45,714 nt of DNA from CAZIOH01 sp964540815. GTDB lineage: Bacteria; Myxococcota_A; Polyangia; Fen-1088. Location of the stretch: positions 1-45,714 of the forward strand of contig CAZIOH010000050.1 of the NCBI GenBank assembly GCA_964540815.1, written 5' to 3'. The position numbers and the translations under genes were made by a program. Positions 1-8,976 of this stretch are shown piece by piece. The stretch's first letter is position 1; the number at the start of each line of letters is the position of its first letter. The notes beneath the pieces are model-generated. The model did not search any database. It was not told the DNA's origin and was given only the letters and a program-made list of their open reading frames with translations.

Positions 1-902
1 GTCCAGGCCTTCTTCTCCTCCTTGGCCTTGCACCAGATGAACTCCTCGACGTCGGGGTGCCCGATGTCGAGGATCACCATCTTGGCCGCCCGCCGGGTCT
101 TGCCGCCCGACTTGATCACCCCGGCGAAGGCGTCGAAGCCGCGCATGAAGCTGACCGGACCGGAGGCGGTCCCTCCCCCCTGCAGGAGCTCGCGCGAGCT
201 GCGCAGGGTCGACAGGTTGGTGCCGGTGCCGCTCCCGTACTTGAACAGCATTCCCTCGGTCTTGGCCAGGGTGAGGATCGACTCCATGGTGTCCTCGACG
301 CTGTTGATGAAGCACGCCGAGCACTGCGGGTGCGGCTCGGAGCCGACGTTGAACCACACGGGCGAGTTGAACGCCATCTTCTGCTCGACCAGCAGGTGCC
401 GGAGCTCGGCCTTGAAGATCTCGGCGTCCTCCGCCGCGGCGAAGTAGCCGTCCTTCAGGCCCCAGCCGGTGATGGTGTCGGCCACCCGGCTGACCAGCTG
501 ACGGACCGAACGCTCCCGCTGGGGCGTCCCGACCGTGCCACGAAAGTACTTCTGAACGACCACGTTGGTCGCGGTCTGGCTCCAGGTGCGGGGGACCTCC
601 ACGTCCTTTTGCTCGAAGACCACCTTGCCGTTCTCGCCGGTGATGTTGGCGGTCCGCAGATCCCACTCGACGTGGGTGAAGCCATCGTCGCCTGAACGGG
701 TGAAGTATCGGGGGATGGCGAGCCCAGGGCGCCGCGGCGGGCTCGGGGCCTTGACGGGGGCCGCCTTGCTCTCCGCCCCCGCCCTGGCGTCTGCCTTGCT
801 CTCGGTCTTGGTCTCCTTGGTCATGTCACGGGCCGTGTCACGGGTCATGACCGCTGCTTCGCTTCGGCCGTTCTTCCTGCGGACGTCATTCTTTTCAAGC
901 AT
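1..902 (-). CDS. nrdJ: Vitamin B12-dependent (class II) ribonucleotide reductase, N-terminal part, cut by the window edge
   Basis: Cytoplasmic enzyme that reduces ribonucleotides to deoxyribonucleotides using adenosylcobalamin as radical source, so it does not depend on oxygen. The first 300 residues are present and the gene continues beyond the left edge. Visible family motifs are FNSPVWFNVG, QCSACFINSVEDTMESI (cysteines near residues 194 and 197, where the N-terminal redox Cys of the family lies) and FKYGSGTGTNLS. The ATG at 902 is chosen because a strong ribosome site (GGGGAGGA) sits just upstream and the frame is open from there. Residues 1-60 are a Lys/Ala/Pro-rich extension before the conserved RYFTRSGDDG segment; in-frame ATGs at residues 19 and 27 are alternatives. 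The upstream region carries NrdR boxes, as expected for this enzyme. The identification is secure from motif order; only the 3' part is missing. Confidence 0.96.
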   Translation of the reverse strand, partial: MLEKNDVRRKNGRSEAAVMTRDTARDMTKETKTESKADARAGAESKAAPVKAPSPPRRPGLAIPRYFTRSGDDGFTHVEWDLRTANITGENGKVVFEQKDVEVPRTWSQTATNVVVQKYFRGTVGTPQRERSVRQLVSRVADTITGWGLKDGYFAAAEDAEIFKAELRHLLVEQKMAFNSPVWFNVGSEPHPQCSACFINSVEDTMESILTLAKTEGMLFKYGSGTGTNLSTLRSSRELLQGGGTASGPVSFMRGFDAFAGVIKSGGKTRRAAKMVILDIGHPDVEEFIWCKAKEEKKAW

Positions 903-1032
903 AGGAATCCTCCCCCGGGCAGTCGTGAACTTTCCAGGCCGAAGCTCGGGCGGAGCTCCGGTCTCGGGCGGAGCCCCCGAAAAACGCAGCGGGGGCCTCG
1001 GTCCGAACAGCCGTGGCGGCGACTGTCAGGCA

Positions 1033-1061
1033 TTTAGACCATATTTTGGACGGCAACGCAA
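1033..1061 (-). promoter_or_regulatory. Predicted sigma70-type promoter of nrdJ
   Basis: Read on the minus strand, TTGCGT (1061-1056) and TCTAAA (1038-1033) are 17 bp apart. Transcription would start near 1026 and leave a leader of about 125 nt. The leader contains a CCCCCG/CGGGGG hairpin but no recognisable cobalamin riboswitch. The -35 lies inside the proximal NrdR box, which supports the assignment even though each hexamer alone is weak. Confidence 0.45.
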
Positions 1062-1071
1062 TATGTAGGGG
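1056..1071 (-). promoter_or_regulatory. NrdR box, promoter-proximal
   Basis: The 16-bp sequence fits the NrdR consensus (acaCwAtATaTwGtgt) at about 12 of 16 positions. It overlaps the predicted nrdJ -35 element (1056-1061, read on the minus strand as TTGCGT). It lies exactly 32 bp from the distal box, so both face the same side of the helix, which is the usual paired arrangement. Its position implies repression of nrdJ when dATP/ATP-bound NrdR is present. Confidence 0.75.
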
Positions 1072-1087
1072 GTGGTACCCCGTCGTA

Positions 1088-1103
1088 ACACCATATACAG
1101 TGT
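1088..1103 (-). promoter_or_regulatory. NrdR box, promoter-distal
   Basis: The sequence acaccatatacagtgt matches the NrdR consensus at about 14 of 16 positions and is nearly palindromic. Sixteen base pairs separate it from the proximal box, the spacing known for paired NrdR sites. An nrd gene directly downstream makes the assignment strong. Confidence 0.85.
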
Positions 1104-1111
1104 TGGCGGCC

Positions 1112-1131
1112 TGTGGAAAGCCTGTGGACAA
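1112..1131 (-). promoter_or_regulatory. Two DnaA-box-like 9-mers upstream of nrdJ
   Basis: On the minus strand TTGTCCACA (1131-1123) differs from the classic DnaA box TTATCCACA at one base. CTTTCCACA (1120-1112) differs at two. The pair is spaced exactly 11 bp, one helical turn. A third relative, TTGTCCACC, lies on the plus strand at 1180-1188. They sit just upstream of the NrdR boxes. DnaA boxes upstream of nrdAB are known in E. coli, which gives a precedent; function here is inferred. Confidence 0.45.
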
Positions 1132-1225
1132 GCCCAGGAAAACCCTTGGGAGGACAGCCATTTAGGATGGGATGGGGCTTTGTCCACCGGGGTCCGCGGC
1201 GCGCCGTGACGCTGCGTGATGTGAC

Positions 1226-1237
1226 CATATATATATG
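1226..1237. repeat. AT-rich perfect palindrome CATATATATATG
   Basis: This 12-bp perfect palindrome is strikingly AT-rich for this genome. It lies upstream of the Cys-repeat lipoprotein gene and could supply its -10 region or an operator. If it is the -10, transcription would begin close to an upstream ATG at 1243. Confidence 0.4.
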
Positions 1238-1332
1238 TCGACATGAGCGAGGCGCAGTCTCCGGCCGCATTGGTGCGGCGCTTCAGAAACTTTGGCGATC
1301 CGCGATGTGAAAATAACCACGCGCGGCCGGAC

Positions 1333-2706
1333 ATGAGGACGTCGAACAGCAAACCACTCAGGTGGAATCGGGGCTTCCAGGCGGGATTCATCCTCGGGCC
1401 TCTGGCAGGGTTGCTGACCTTGCTCGGCGGCTGCCTCGGTGCTGGCCCACCCGACCCGACCGGCGTCCGGACCGCCACCCTGGTCGACACCTGCAGCGGG
1501 ATCCCCGACGGGGCACTTTGCAATGACCAGAATGCGTGCACGACCGGCGACACCTGCCTGGCCGGCCTCTGTCTCGGCCGCCCGGCGGTCGACGGCACGC
1601 CCTGCACCGATGGCAACCAGTGCACCGGCGGCGATGCGTGCCACCTCGGGGTGTGCAAGGGCGAGCCGGTGCTCGAGGGGACGCCCTGCACGGACGGGGA
1701 CGCGTGCACCGAGCCCGACACCTGCACCCTCGGGGCCTGCACCAGCGGGCCCCCGAAGGTCTGCGACGACGGCATCTCCTGCACGCTCGACCGGTGTGTT
1801 CCAGGCATCGGCTGCCAGTACACCTCGACGCCCGCCTGTCCCGACGGCGCGATCGGTGGGACGGACGGCGACGCTGGAGCCGGCGGAGGCGGCGCCGGGG
1901 GTGGAGGCGGCGCAGGCGGCGCAGGCGGCGGCGGTGGGACCAACGACGGCGGGATGACGCCCCCCGGGACCGGCGGGGCCTCGCCCGCGAGCGGCGGCGC
2001 CGGAGGCACCCCGGGTTCGGGCGGCGTCGCTCCGGGAACCGGTGGCGCGGGGACGGGTGGTGCGGCGGGCGAAGGCTTTCCGGGCTCGGGCGGCATGACC
2101 GGCGGCATGACCGGCGGGTCCGGCGGGACGCCCGGCTCGGGCGGAGCGGCCCCCGGCTCGGGCGGCGACGTCGGTGGCGGCGGCGCCAGCGGCGGCGATG
2201 CCGGGCAGTCGGCCTCGGGTGGTGCGGGTTCGGGCGGTACGGGCGGGCTTTCGCCCGTGCCCGACGCCGGCACCGACGTCCCACCAGATGCCTCGACCGG
2301 CTCCGGCGGGGCGGGCGGACAGCTCGCGCAGGGTGGACAGCCCGGCCAAGCCGGCCAAGGCGGCCAATCTGGCCAAGGCGGCCAATCTGGCCAAGGCGGC
2401 CAAGCCGGACAGGATCAGCAGGGCGGAACCGCCGGCACCGACCCGCCCGACGCCGATTCCGATTCAGGTTCCGCCGGCGACGCCGGGGCTCCCCCGGATT
2501 CCGGCCCTGGCGGCGCAGCCGGACCCGATGACGCCGGCGCGTCCGGCGGAGCCCCTGGCACCGGAGGCGGCCCGCTTTACGAGGTGCGCGGCGGAGGTTG
2601 CGCCTGCAGCCTCGCCGAGGGATCGTCCGCACCCCGCCTCGCCCCGTGGTGGGCCGGCGTCTTCGCCTTCCTCCTCCTCCGTCGCCGCCGTCTTCCCCGG
2701 CCCTGA
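1333..2706 (+). CDS. Cys-repeat lipoprotein with Gly-rich stalk and MYXO-CTERM-like tail
   Basis: Predicted cell-surface lipoprotein of 457 residues; function unknown. Residues 1-34 form a lipoprotein signal with lipobox TLLGGC (Cys34 would be lipidated). Residues about 50-170 contain four Cys-rich modules of the form CxDGxxCTxxDTCxxGxC, common in myxobacterial surface proteins. From about 175 to 400 the protein is a Gly/Ala/Gln low-complexity stalk, including an 18-bp DNA repeat coding GQSGQG. The end is GGGCACS, a hydrophobic stretch WWAGVFAFLLL and an RRRR cluster, the pattern of the MYXO-CTERM sorting tail. The ATG at 1333 places the signal peptide correctly. An in-frame ATG at 1243 would add 30 residues and cannot be excluded, because neither start has a clear ribosome site. 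Confidence 0.85.
   Translation: MRTSNSKPLRWNRGFQAGFILGPLAGLLTLLGGCLGAGPPDPTGVRTATLVDTCSGIPDGALCNDQNACTTGDTCLAGLCLGRPAVDGTPCTDGNQCTGGDACHLGVCKGEPVLEGTPCTDGDACTEPDTCTLGACTSGPPKVCDDGISCTLDRCVPGIGCQYTSTPACPDGAIGGTDGDAGAGGGGAGGGGGAGGAGGGGGTNDGGMTPPGTGGASPASGGAGGTPGSGGVAPGTGGAGTGGAAGEGFPGSGGMTGGMTGGSGGTPGSGGAAPGSGGDVGGGGASGGDAGQSASGGAGSGGTGGLSPVPDAGTDVPPDASTGSGGAGGQLAQGGQPGQAGQGGQSGQGGQSGQGGQAGQDQQGGTAGTDPPDADSDSGSAGDAGAPPDSGPGGAAGPDDAGASGGAPGTGGGPLYEVRGGGCACSLAEGSSAPRLAPWWAGVFAFLLLRRRRLPRP
2359..2394 (+). repeat. 18-bp tandem repeat coding GQSGQG
   Basis: Two exact copies of an 18-bp unit (2359-2376 and 2377-2394), flanked by partial copies, lie inside the Gly-rich stalk. Each unit holds two 9-bp halves sharing GGCCAA. 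In-frame repeats like this can change copy number without breaking the protein. Confidence 0.8.
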
Positions 2707-2732
2707 TTTCGGAGACCTCCGGGCCCAATCGC

Positions 2733-2825
2733 CCGTCCTCGTCCTCGTCGCCGTCCTCGTTCCCCGGTGCGTCCGGTCGCTGGACGGGGGGACGGGGACG
2801 AATACGGCGACGAGGACGAGGACGG
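2733..2825. repeat. Long intergenic hairpin with perfect 22-bp arms of GACGAG-type units
   Basis: Positions 2733-2754 and 2804-2825 are perfect reverse complements (22 bp), and pairing continues partly inward (CGTTCCCC against GGGGACG). The arms are built from GACGAG/GACGG hexamer-like units. There is no U-tract, so it is not a classical intrinsic terminator, but it lies right after the lipoprotein stop and before the next promoter. Related sequence occurs at 16440-16540 and 30089-30171. Confidence 0.75.
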
Positions 2826-2852
2826 TGCAGAGGGCGAGGGCGGACCCGCAAC

Positions 2853-2861
2853 TGGTACACT
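2853..2861 (+). promoter_or_regulatory. Extended -10 promoter element of the S41 protease gene
   Basis: TGG followed by TACACT forms an extended -10 (TGn plus a 4/6 hexamer), followed by GCCCC. No convincing -35 is seen, which fits extended -10 promoters. The same TGnTACACTGCCCC string occurs in front of the EI24-type gene at 32770-32782. Predicted start is near 2868, about 25 nt before the ATG. Confidence 0.4.
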
Positions 2862-2892
2862 GCCCCAAGCCCTCCTGGAGGTCCCCCGTTCC

Positions 2893-4257
2893 ATGACGCC
2901 GTTCCCGCCCATCCCCTCGTCCCCTCGCCTGGCTTGCTCCCCCTCTCGTCCGCGCTGGCGCTCCGGGCTGCGCGGGACCGGGGTGGTGGTCGTGCTCGCC
3001 GCCGCGGCATTCCTCGCCGTGGGGACCTTCTCGCGGCCGATCCAGGCGGGGCGGTTCAACCCCTACCAGAAGCTCGGGGTCTTCGCGAAGGTGCTCTCGT
3101 ACATCGAATCCAACTACGTCGAGGACATCTCCGAGACCGAGCTCATGTACGGCGCGGCCCGCGGGCTCACCGACGTGCTCGATCCCCACTCCCGCTTCAT
3201 GGATCCCGAGGAGTACGACCGCCTCAAGCGCGAGACCGAGGGCAGCGAGCAGATCGAAGGCATCGGCATCGACGTCGAGCGCCGCAAGAACCGGCTGGTG
3301 ATCATCTCGCCCATCGCCGGCTCGCCGGCGGCCAGGGCCGGGATCGAGCCCGGCGACGTGATTCGCCGGGTGGACGGCGCCGAGGTGGCCAACCTCGAGT
3401 TCGACGACGCCGTCTCGCGCATGCAGGGCCCCGCCGGCAGCGAGGTGGTGCTGGTGCTCGACCGCCGCGGCCACGAGCTCACCTTCCGCATCAAGCGCGC
3501 CCGCTACGAGCTCAAGCCGGTCGAGGGCCGCATGCTGGCCGACCGCATCGCCCTCATCAAGCTGCGCCTCTTCTCCGCCACCGCCGACGCCATGCTGGAG
3601 GAGCAGCTCGAGCAGCTCTCGGGCAAGAACGCCGCCAGCCTCGGCGGTCTGATCCTCGATCTGCGCCGCAACCCGGGCGGTCTGCTCGACCAGGGCGTGA
3701 AGGTCGCCGATCGCTTCCTCTCCGAGGGGCTGATCGTGAAGACGGTGGGCAAGGGCGGGCGCGTCATGGACGAGGCGCGGGCCCACGCCCGGGGGACCTG
3801 GGGTGGATTCCCGATGGTGGTGCTGGTCGACGGGGCGACCGCCTCGGCCGCCGAGATCGTGGCCGGCGCCCTGCAGGATCACGGTCGGGCGGTGGTCCTC
3901 GGGACCCAGACCTTCGGCAAGGGCTCGGTCCAGACCGTGATCGAGCTCGACGGGTGCGGGGCCAAGCCCTGTGGGCTGAAGATCACCGTGGCCCGCTACT
4001 ACACGCCGAGCGGGCGGTCGATCCAGGGGCAGGGCATCACGCCCAACATCGTGGTGGACGCGACTGCGCCACCGGTCGATCCGTCCGACGCCGACATGCC
4101 CCGGGAGCGCGATCTGCAGAAGCGCCTGCGCAACGAGCAGGGCGACCGCCCCTCCGAGACCAAGCGGCTCGACGACTACCAGCTGCAGATGGCGATCGAC
4201 TACCTGCGGTCGTGGGCGGTCTTCGCCAAGCAGGCCGCGGGCGAGCGCGCTCGCTGA
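2893..4257 (+). CDS. S41-family C-terminal processing peptidase (CtpA/Prc type)
   Basis: Periplasmic, membrane-anchored serine protease of 454 residues that trims or degrades envelope proteins from their C termini. Order: an N-terminal membrane anchor (about 28-45), the helical start NYVEDISETELMYGAARGL, a PDZ domain (IEGIGIDVERRKNRL through PAGSEVVLVL), then the S41 core. The catalytic Ser-Lys pair is visible: Ser318 in ATASAAEIVAGAL and Lys343 in TQTFGKGSVQT, 25 residues apart as usual. ARYYTPSGRSIQGQGITP closes the core. The ATG at 2893 follows a GGAGG-like site and places the anchor properly; an upstream in-frame start would add 42 acidic low-complexity residues from the intergenic hairpin and is rejected. 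It stands alone upstream of dnaK. Confidence in the family is very high; the substrate is unknown. Confidence 0.96.
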   Translation: MTPFPPIPSSPRLACSPSRPRWRSGLRGTGVVVVLAAAAFLAVGTFSRPIQAGRFNPYQKLGVFAKVLSYIESNYVEDISETELMYGAARGLTDVLDPHSRFMDPEEYDRLKRETEGSEQIEGIGIDVERRKNRLVIISPIAGSPAARAGIEPGDVIRRVDGAEVANLEFDDAVSRMQGPAGSEVVLVLDRRGHELTFRIKRARYELKPVEGRMLADRIALIKLRLFSATADAMLEEQLEQLSGKNAASLGGLILDLRRNPGGLLDQGVKVADRFLSEGLIVKTVGKGGRVMDEARAHARGTWGGFPMVVLVDGATASAAEIVAGALQDHGRAVVLGTQTFGKGSVQTVIELDGCGAKPCGLKITVARYYTPSGRSIQGQGITPNIVVDATAPPVDPSDADMPRERDLQKRLRNEQGDRPSETKRLDDYQLQMAIDYLRSWAVFAKQAAGERAR

Positions 4258-4294
4258 TCCGGGATCCGCCCGGGGCGCCCAACCCCCGGGGGCG

Positions 4295-4325
4295 GGCAGC
4301 CTGGGCCTTCGTTTTCTAGGCTGCC
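4295..4325 (+). terminator. Hairpin after the S41 protease gene
   Basis: GGCAGCCT (4295-4302) and AGGCTGCC (4318-4325) form a perfect 8-bp stem around a loop containing TTCGTTTTCT. It lies 37 nt after the protease stop and just before the dnaK promoter. It lacks a U-tract after the stem, so termination efficiency is uncertain. Confidence 0.4.
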
Positions 4326-4353
4326 TTGACGGCCGACCGACCGTGGTTACTGT
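4326..4353 (+). promoter_or_regulatory. Predicted promoter of dnaK
   Basis: TTGACG (4326-4331) and TACTGT (4348-4353) are separated by 16 bp. No CIRCE inverted repeat and no clear sigma32-type element were found, so heat-shock control is not visible in the sequence. Confidence 0.4.
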
Positions 4354-4410
4354 CGCCGGTGACATCGGGGCGCGCAACGCCCCGGAAACTCGAGAAAGAG
4401 GAAACCAACA

Positions 4411-6348
<1,938 letters not shown>

Positions 6349-6401
6349 CTCGGCCTGAGGCCTGAGGCCTCCAGGATCGAGCACCGCACTGGGCTGGAGG
6401 G

Positions 6402-6434
6402 GAAGGGCGGGGCCGCCGGGCCTCGCCCTTCTTT
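6402..6434 (+). terminator. Terminator-like hairpin after dnaK
   Basis: GAAGGGCGGGG (6402-6412) pairs with CCTCGCCCTTC (6421-6431) with one G-T mismatch and a short loop, followed by TTTG. The stem is strong and GC-rich with a short T-run, and it lies about 55 nt after the dnaK stop. Confidence 0.6.
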
Positions 6435-6445
6435 GCGTCCGCGGG

Positions 6446-6478
6446 TTGACCGGGGCGGCCGCTCCGCATAAGTACCGT
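6446..6478 (+). promoter_or_regulatory. Predicted promoter of lgt
   Basis: TTGACC (6446-6451) is followed after 17 bp by TAAGTA (6469-6474); CATAAG (6467-6472) and TACCGT (6473-6478) are alternative -10 hexamers. The ATG is at 6488, so the leader is very short and may lack a ribosome site. Confidence 0.4.
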
Positions 6479-6487
6479 CTGTCGGCC

Positions 6488-7705
6488 ATGCGCCCCGTCC
6501 TGGTCTCGATCCCCTCCCTTCCGGTCTTCTTCCTGGTCCTGGCCGCGGCCTTGGGCCTGCTGGTGCGCGACCAGCTCCGTCGGCGTCGCTGGCCGGATTC
6601 CCCGCGCTCCGCCAACCCGCTCCTCCTCGCGGTGGGCGCCCTGGTCCTCATGCGCTTCCGCGGGCCCACGGGCAGCTTCATCCCCGAGGGCGCGACCTTC
6701 ACGCGTCCCTGGGAGGCGATCAACGTCCACTCCTACGGCGTCATGCTGGGGATCTCGATGATCGCGGGGTGGTTCCTCGCGATGCGCCTCGCCCGACAGG
6801 ACAACGTCAAGCCCGAGGACGCCGCCATCATCTACATGTGGACGGCCATCTGGTCGATCATCGGCGCCCGCATCCTCTACGTGATCCTCAAGTGGAACGA
6901 CGAGTTCGCGCATGATCCGCTGGAGATCTTCCGGGCTTACAACGGTGGGCTCGTGGCCTACGGGGGCATGATCGGCGGTTTTCTTGCCAGCTGGTATGGT
7001 TGCTGGAAGCGAGGGATCCCTCTGCTCCAGTGGGCCGATGTCTCGGCGCCGGCCGTGGTGCTCGGGACCGGGATCACGCGGATAGGCTGCCTGCTGAATG
7101 GCTGCGACTACGGGCGACGATCGAACCTGCCGTGGGCGGTGACCTTCCCCTCGGGCAGCGCGGCCTGGCAGCTCCACACCCGCGCCTATGAGCTCCCCCT
7201 CGATGCGCCGCGTTCCTTCCCCGTTCACCCGACCCAGATCTACGAGTCGCTGATCGGCCTCGGCTTGTTCGCCCTGCTCATGGTGCTCCGGCGTCGCCGC
7301 CGCTTCTCGGGCCAGGTGTTCCTGGCCTGGGTGATCGGGTACGGTGCCTTGCGCCCGCTGGTCGAGATGTTGCGGGACGACGTGGAGGAGCGCGGGCGCA
7401 TCCCGGGCGCGTCGGCCTGGCTGCCGGCCTGGGTCTCGCCGTCTCAAGCCATCGGCTGGCTGTCGGTCCTGCTGGGAGTGGCGCTGCTCGTCGCGCTGAT
7501 GCGTCGCCACCGGCAGGCGCCCGAGTCCCTGCGCTACTGGGAGCCACGGCCGGCCGACTCCGGCGCGGGCCCCGCCAGCTCGGTGTCGTCCGCCGCCGCA
7601 CTGGCCACCGCGGGGGCTCCGGAGCACGTGCGGCCCGGCCCGAATCTGGCCCACAAGTCGGCTCACAAACCGGCCCGGGCCCGCGGACGTTCCAAATCGC
7701 GATGA
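6488..7705 (+). CDS. lgt: Prolipoprotein diacylglyceryl transferase with a long C-terminal extension
   Basis: Inner-membrane enzyme that transfers diacylglycerol from phosphatidylglycerol to the lipobox cysteine of prolipoproteins, the first step of lipoprotein maturation. The protein has 405 residues with several membrane helices. Diagnostic motifs are VHSYGVMLG, YNGGLVAYGGMIGG, ITRIGCLLNGCDYG and HPTQIYESL. The last roughly 60 residues (after LRYWEPRP) are an Ala/Pro/Arg-rich basic tail beyond the usual 260-300-residue family length. The ATG at 6488 is preferred over a TTG at 6446, because the TTG lies in the promoter. Other genes in the window encode lipoproteins that would be its substrates. 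The assignment is secure. Confidence 0.97.
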   Translation: MRPVLVSIPSLPVFFLVLAAALGLLVRDQLRRRRWPDSPRSANPLLLAVGALVLMRFRGPTGSFIPEGATFTRPWEAINVHSYGVMLGISMIAGWFLAMRLARQDNVKPEDAAIIYMWTAIWSIIGARILYVILKWNDEFAHDPLEIFRAYNGGLVAYGGMIGGFLASWYGCWKRGIPLLQWADVSAPAVVLGTGITRIGCLLNGCDYGRRSNLPWAVTFPSGSAAWQLHTRAYELPLDAPRSFPVHPTQIYESLIGLGLFALLMVLRRRRRFSGQVFLAWVIGYGALRPLVEMLRDDVEERGRIPGASAWLPAWVSPSQAIGWLSVLLGVALLVALMRRHRQAPESLRYWEPRPADSGAGPASSVSSAAALATAGAPEHVRPGPNLAHKSAHKPARARGRSKSR

Positions 7706-7731
7706 GTCGCCCCCCCGAGGCCCTCCGGCGA

Positions 7732-7740
7732 TGGTATAAA
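7732..7740 (+). promoter_or_regulatory. Extended -10 promoter of the winged-helix/coiled-coil gene
   Basis: TGG directly precedes TATAAA (7735-7740), a 5/6 match to the -10 hexamer in extended form. It lies 38 nt upstream of the ATG and 27 nt after the lgt stop, so the downstream gene is likely transcribed on its own. Confidence 0.5.
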
Positions 7741-7778
7741 GCCCGGCCTAAATTCGACTCGACGCGCGAGGGACGGAC

Positions 7779-8330
7779 ATGAGCATCAAGAGAAGTCACG
7801 CCACGACCCGGAGCTCGGCGGCAGGAGGGACCTCCGCCAGCAAGATTGATCGCCAGAGCCTGTTCGACGAGCTGAGGCGGCTCGCCGGTACGGGGGACGG
7901 CTTCTCTTCGGTGGACGTCGCGCTCACCATCGGAACGGACGAATCGGTGGTCGCCAAGGCCCTGCTCGGGCTGGCCAGCGCGGGGCTGCTCGAGCGCGCG
8001 GAGGCCGGGCGGTACCGTGCCACGCCCATGGGCCAGGCGAGCCAGGCCGAGTTCGTGAAGGCGCTGGCGCAGACCTCGCACGCCGATCCGTCGCGGCAGC
8101 GGGATCTCACCGAGATCGGCCGCCTCAAGCAGAACAACGACATCATGAGGCAGAGGCTGCTGGCAGCGATGGCGGAGCGGGACCACTACCTCGCCGTTCT
8201 GCGCGCCCACGGGATCGAGCCAGGGGCACCGCCGCCGAGCGCCTCGACCACCAGCGCCTCGCCGTCCGGCGCCGGGCCGACGAACGCCCCCGCGCCGGAA
8301 GCCGCTGGCTCCGAGAGCGCGAACTCCTGA
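7779..8330 (+). CDS. Small winged-helix-like protein with a coiled coil
   Basis: 183 residues, function unknown. Residues about 23-85 look like a winged-helix DNA-binding fold: FDELRRLAG, then SSVDVALTIGTDESVVAKALLGLASAGLLERAE and a wing-like AGRYRATPMG. Residues about 105-145 (EIGRLKQNNDIMRQRLLAAMAERD) are predicted coiled coil, suggesting dimerisation. The remainder is an Ala/Pro/Ser tail. The ATG at 7779 follows a GAGGGACGG ribosome site. No effector domain is visible, so a transcription-factor role is inferred from the fold only. Confidence 0.75.
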   Translation: MSIKRSHATTRSSAAGGTSASKIDRQSLFDELRRLAGTGDGFSSVDVALTIGTDESVVAKALLGLASAGLLERAEAGRYRATPMGQASQAEFVKALAQTSHADPSRQRDLTEIGRLKQNNDIMRQRLLAAMAERDHYLAVLRAHGIEPGAPPPSASTTSASPSGAGPTNAPAPEAAGSESANS

Positions 8331-8375
8331 TCACCCGGCGACGGTCCGGCCGGATGTCTCCCCGTCGAGCGTAGG

Positions 8376-8840
8376 TTGCCCTTGGACGTCGTGCTCGTTC
8401 GCCACGGGACCGCCGAGGCCGCCGCACGCCGCGACCGCGAGCGGGCCCTCACCCTCGAGGGACGGCGCGAATCCCGCGAGCTCGGCGAGCGGCTCTCGAG
8501 AGAGGGCTTCGCGCCCGAGCTGGTGATCACGAGCCCGTTCGTCCGGGCGGTCCAGACCGCCGAGCTGGTGGCGGCCGCCCTGGGACCGCTCGGACCCATG
8601 CGGGTGAGCCGCGCCTTGCGCCCGGACTGCGACGCCGGCGGCGTGGTCGAGTTGCTGGCGGCGCTCGACGGGATCGAGCGCGTGATGCTGGTCGCCCACG
8701 AGCCGATCCTGTCGTCGACCTGCGCGGCCCTGACCGGGCATGGCGCGGTCGGGCTTCACCGCGCGGAGGCCGTCCGTCTGGCGTGGCAACCGCCGCTGCC
8801 TGGAAATGCGCGGGTCACATGGCGGGGCACGGGGCCCTGA
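8376..8840 (+). CDS. sixA: SixA-type histidine phosphatase (phosphoglycerate mutase superfamily)
   Basis: 154-residue cytoplasmic phosphatase. The catalytic motif VLVRHGTAE (Arg9, His10, Gly11) lies at the extreme N terminus, and the second catalytic histidine is in MLVAHEPIL. ITSPFVRAVQTAE is the conserved middle segment. SixA-type enzymes remove phosphate from phosphohistidine on HPt domains or phosphotransfer proteins. This genome region is rich in two-component proteins, so such a role is plausible but not shown. The start is TTG at 8376, set by the position of the RHG motif; the ribosome site is weak. A FHA-GGDEF gene follows 136 bp downstream with its own promoter. Confidence 0.88.
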   Translation: MPLDVVLVRHGTAEAAARRDRERALTLEGRRESRELGERLSREGFAPELVITSPFVRAVQTAELVAAALGPLGPMRVSRALRPDCDAGGVVELLAALDGIERVMLVAHEPILSSTCAALTGHGAVGLHRAEAVRLAWQPPLPGNARVTWRGTGP

Positions 8841-8941
8841 TCCGAGGAGAGGAGGTGGGTTGCCCACCGCTGCCTACATCCGACGGCTCACCGACGGGCG
8901 AGGCGCACGCCGCGCACGCCGCGCGCCAGGCCGCCGTCGAG

Positions 8942-8970
8942 TTTCGTGGCGACTGAAATCGGGCTACCAT
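8942..8970 (+). promoter_or_regulatory. Promoter with -10 placed for a leaderless transcript of the FHA-GGDEF gene
   Basis: TACCAT (8965-8970) lies six bases before the GTG at 8977, where transcription should begin. A weak -35-like TTTCGT (8942-8947) is 17 bp upstream. No Shine-Dalgarno sequence is present, so the mRNA may start at the initiation codon itself. Confidence 0.4.
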
Positions 8971-8976
8971 ACCTCC

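Noticed and set aside
903..1026. Cobalamin riboswitch in the nrdJ leader
   Set aside because: No B12-box-like sequence is recognisable and the leader of about 125 nt is too short for a full cobalamin riboswitch.
1223..1239. A third NrdR box in front of the lipoprotein gene
   Set aside because: Only about 9 of 16 consensus positions fit; it is better described as an AT palindrome.
4258..4410. CIRCE or sigma32 heat-shock element upstream of dnaK
   Set aside because: No TTAGCACTC-N9-GAGTGCTAA-like repeat and no convincing heat-shock hexamers were found.
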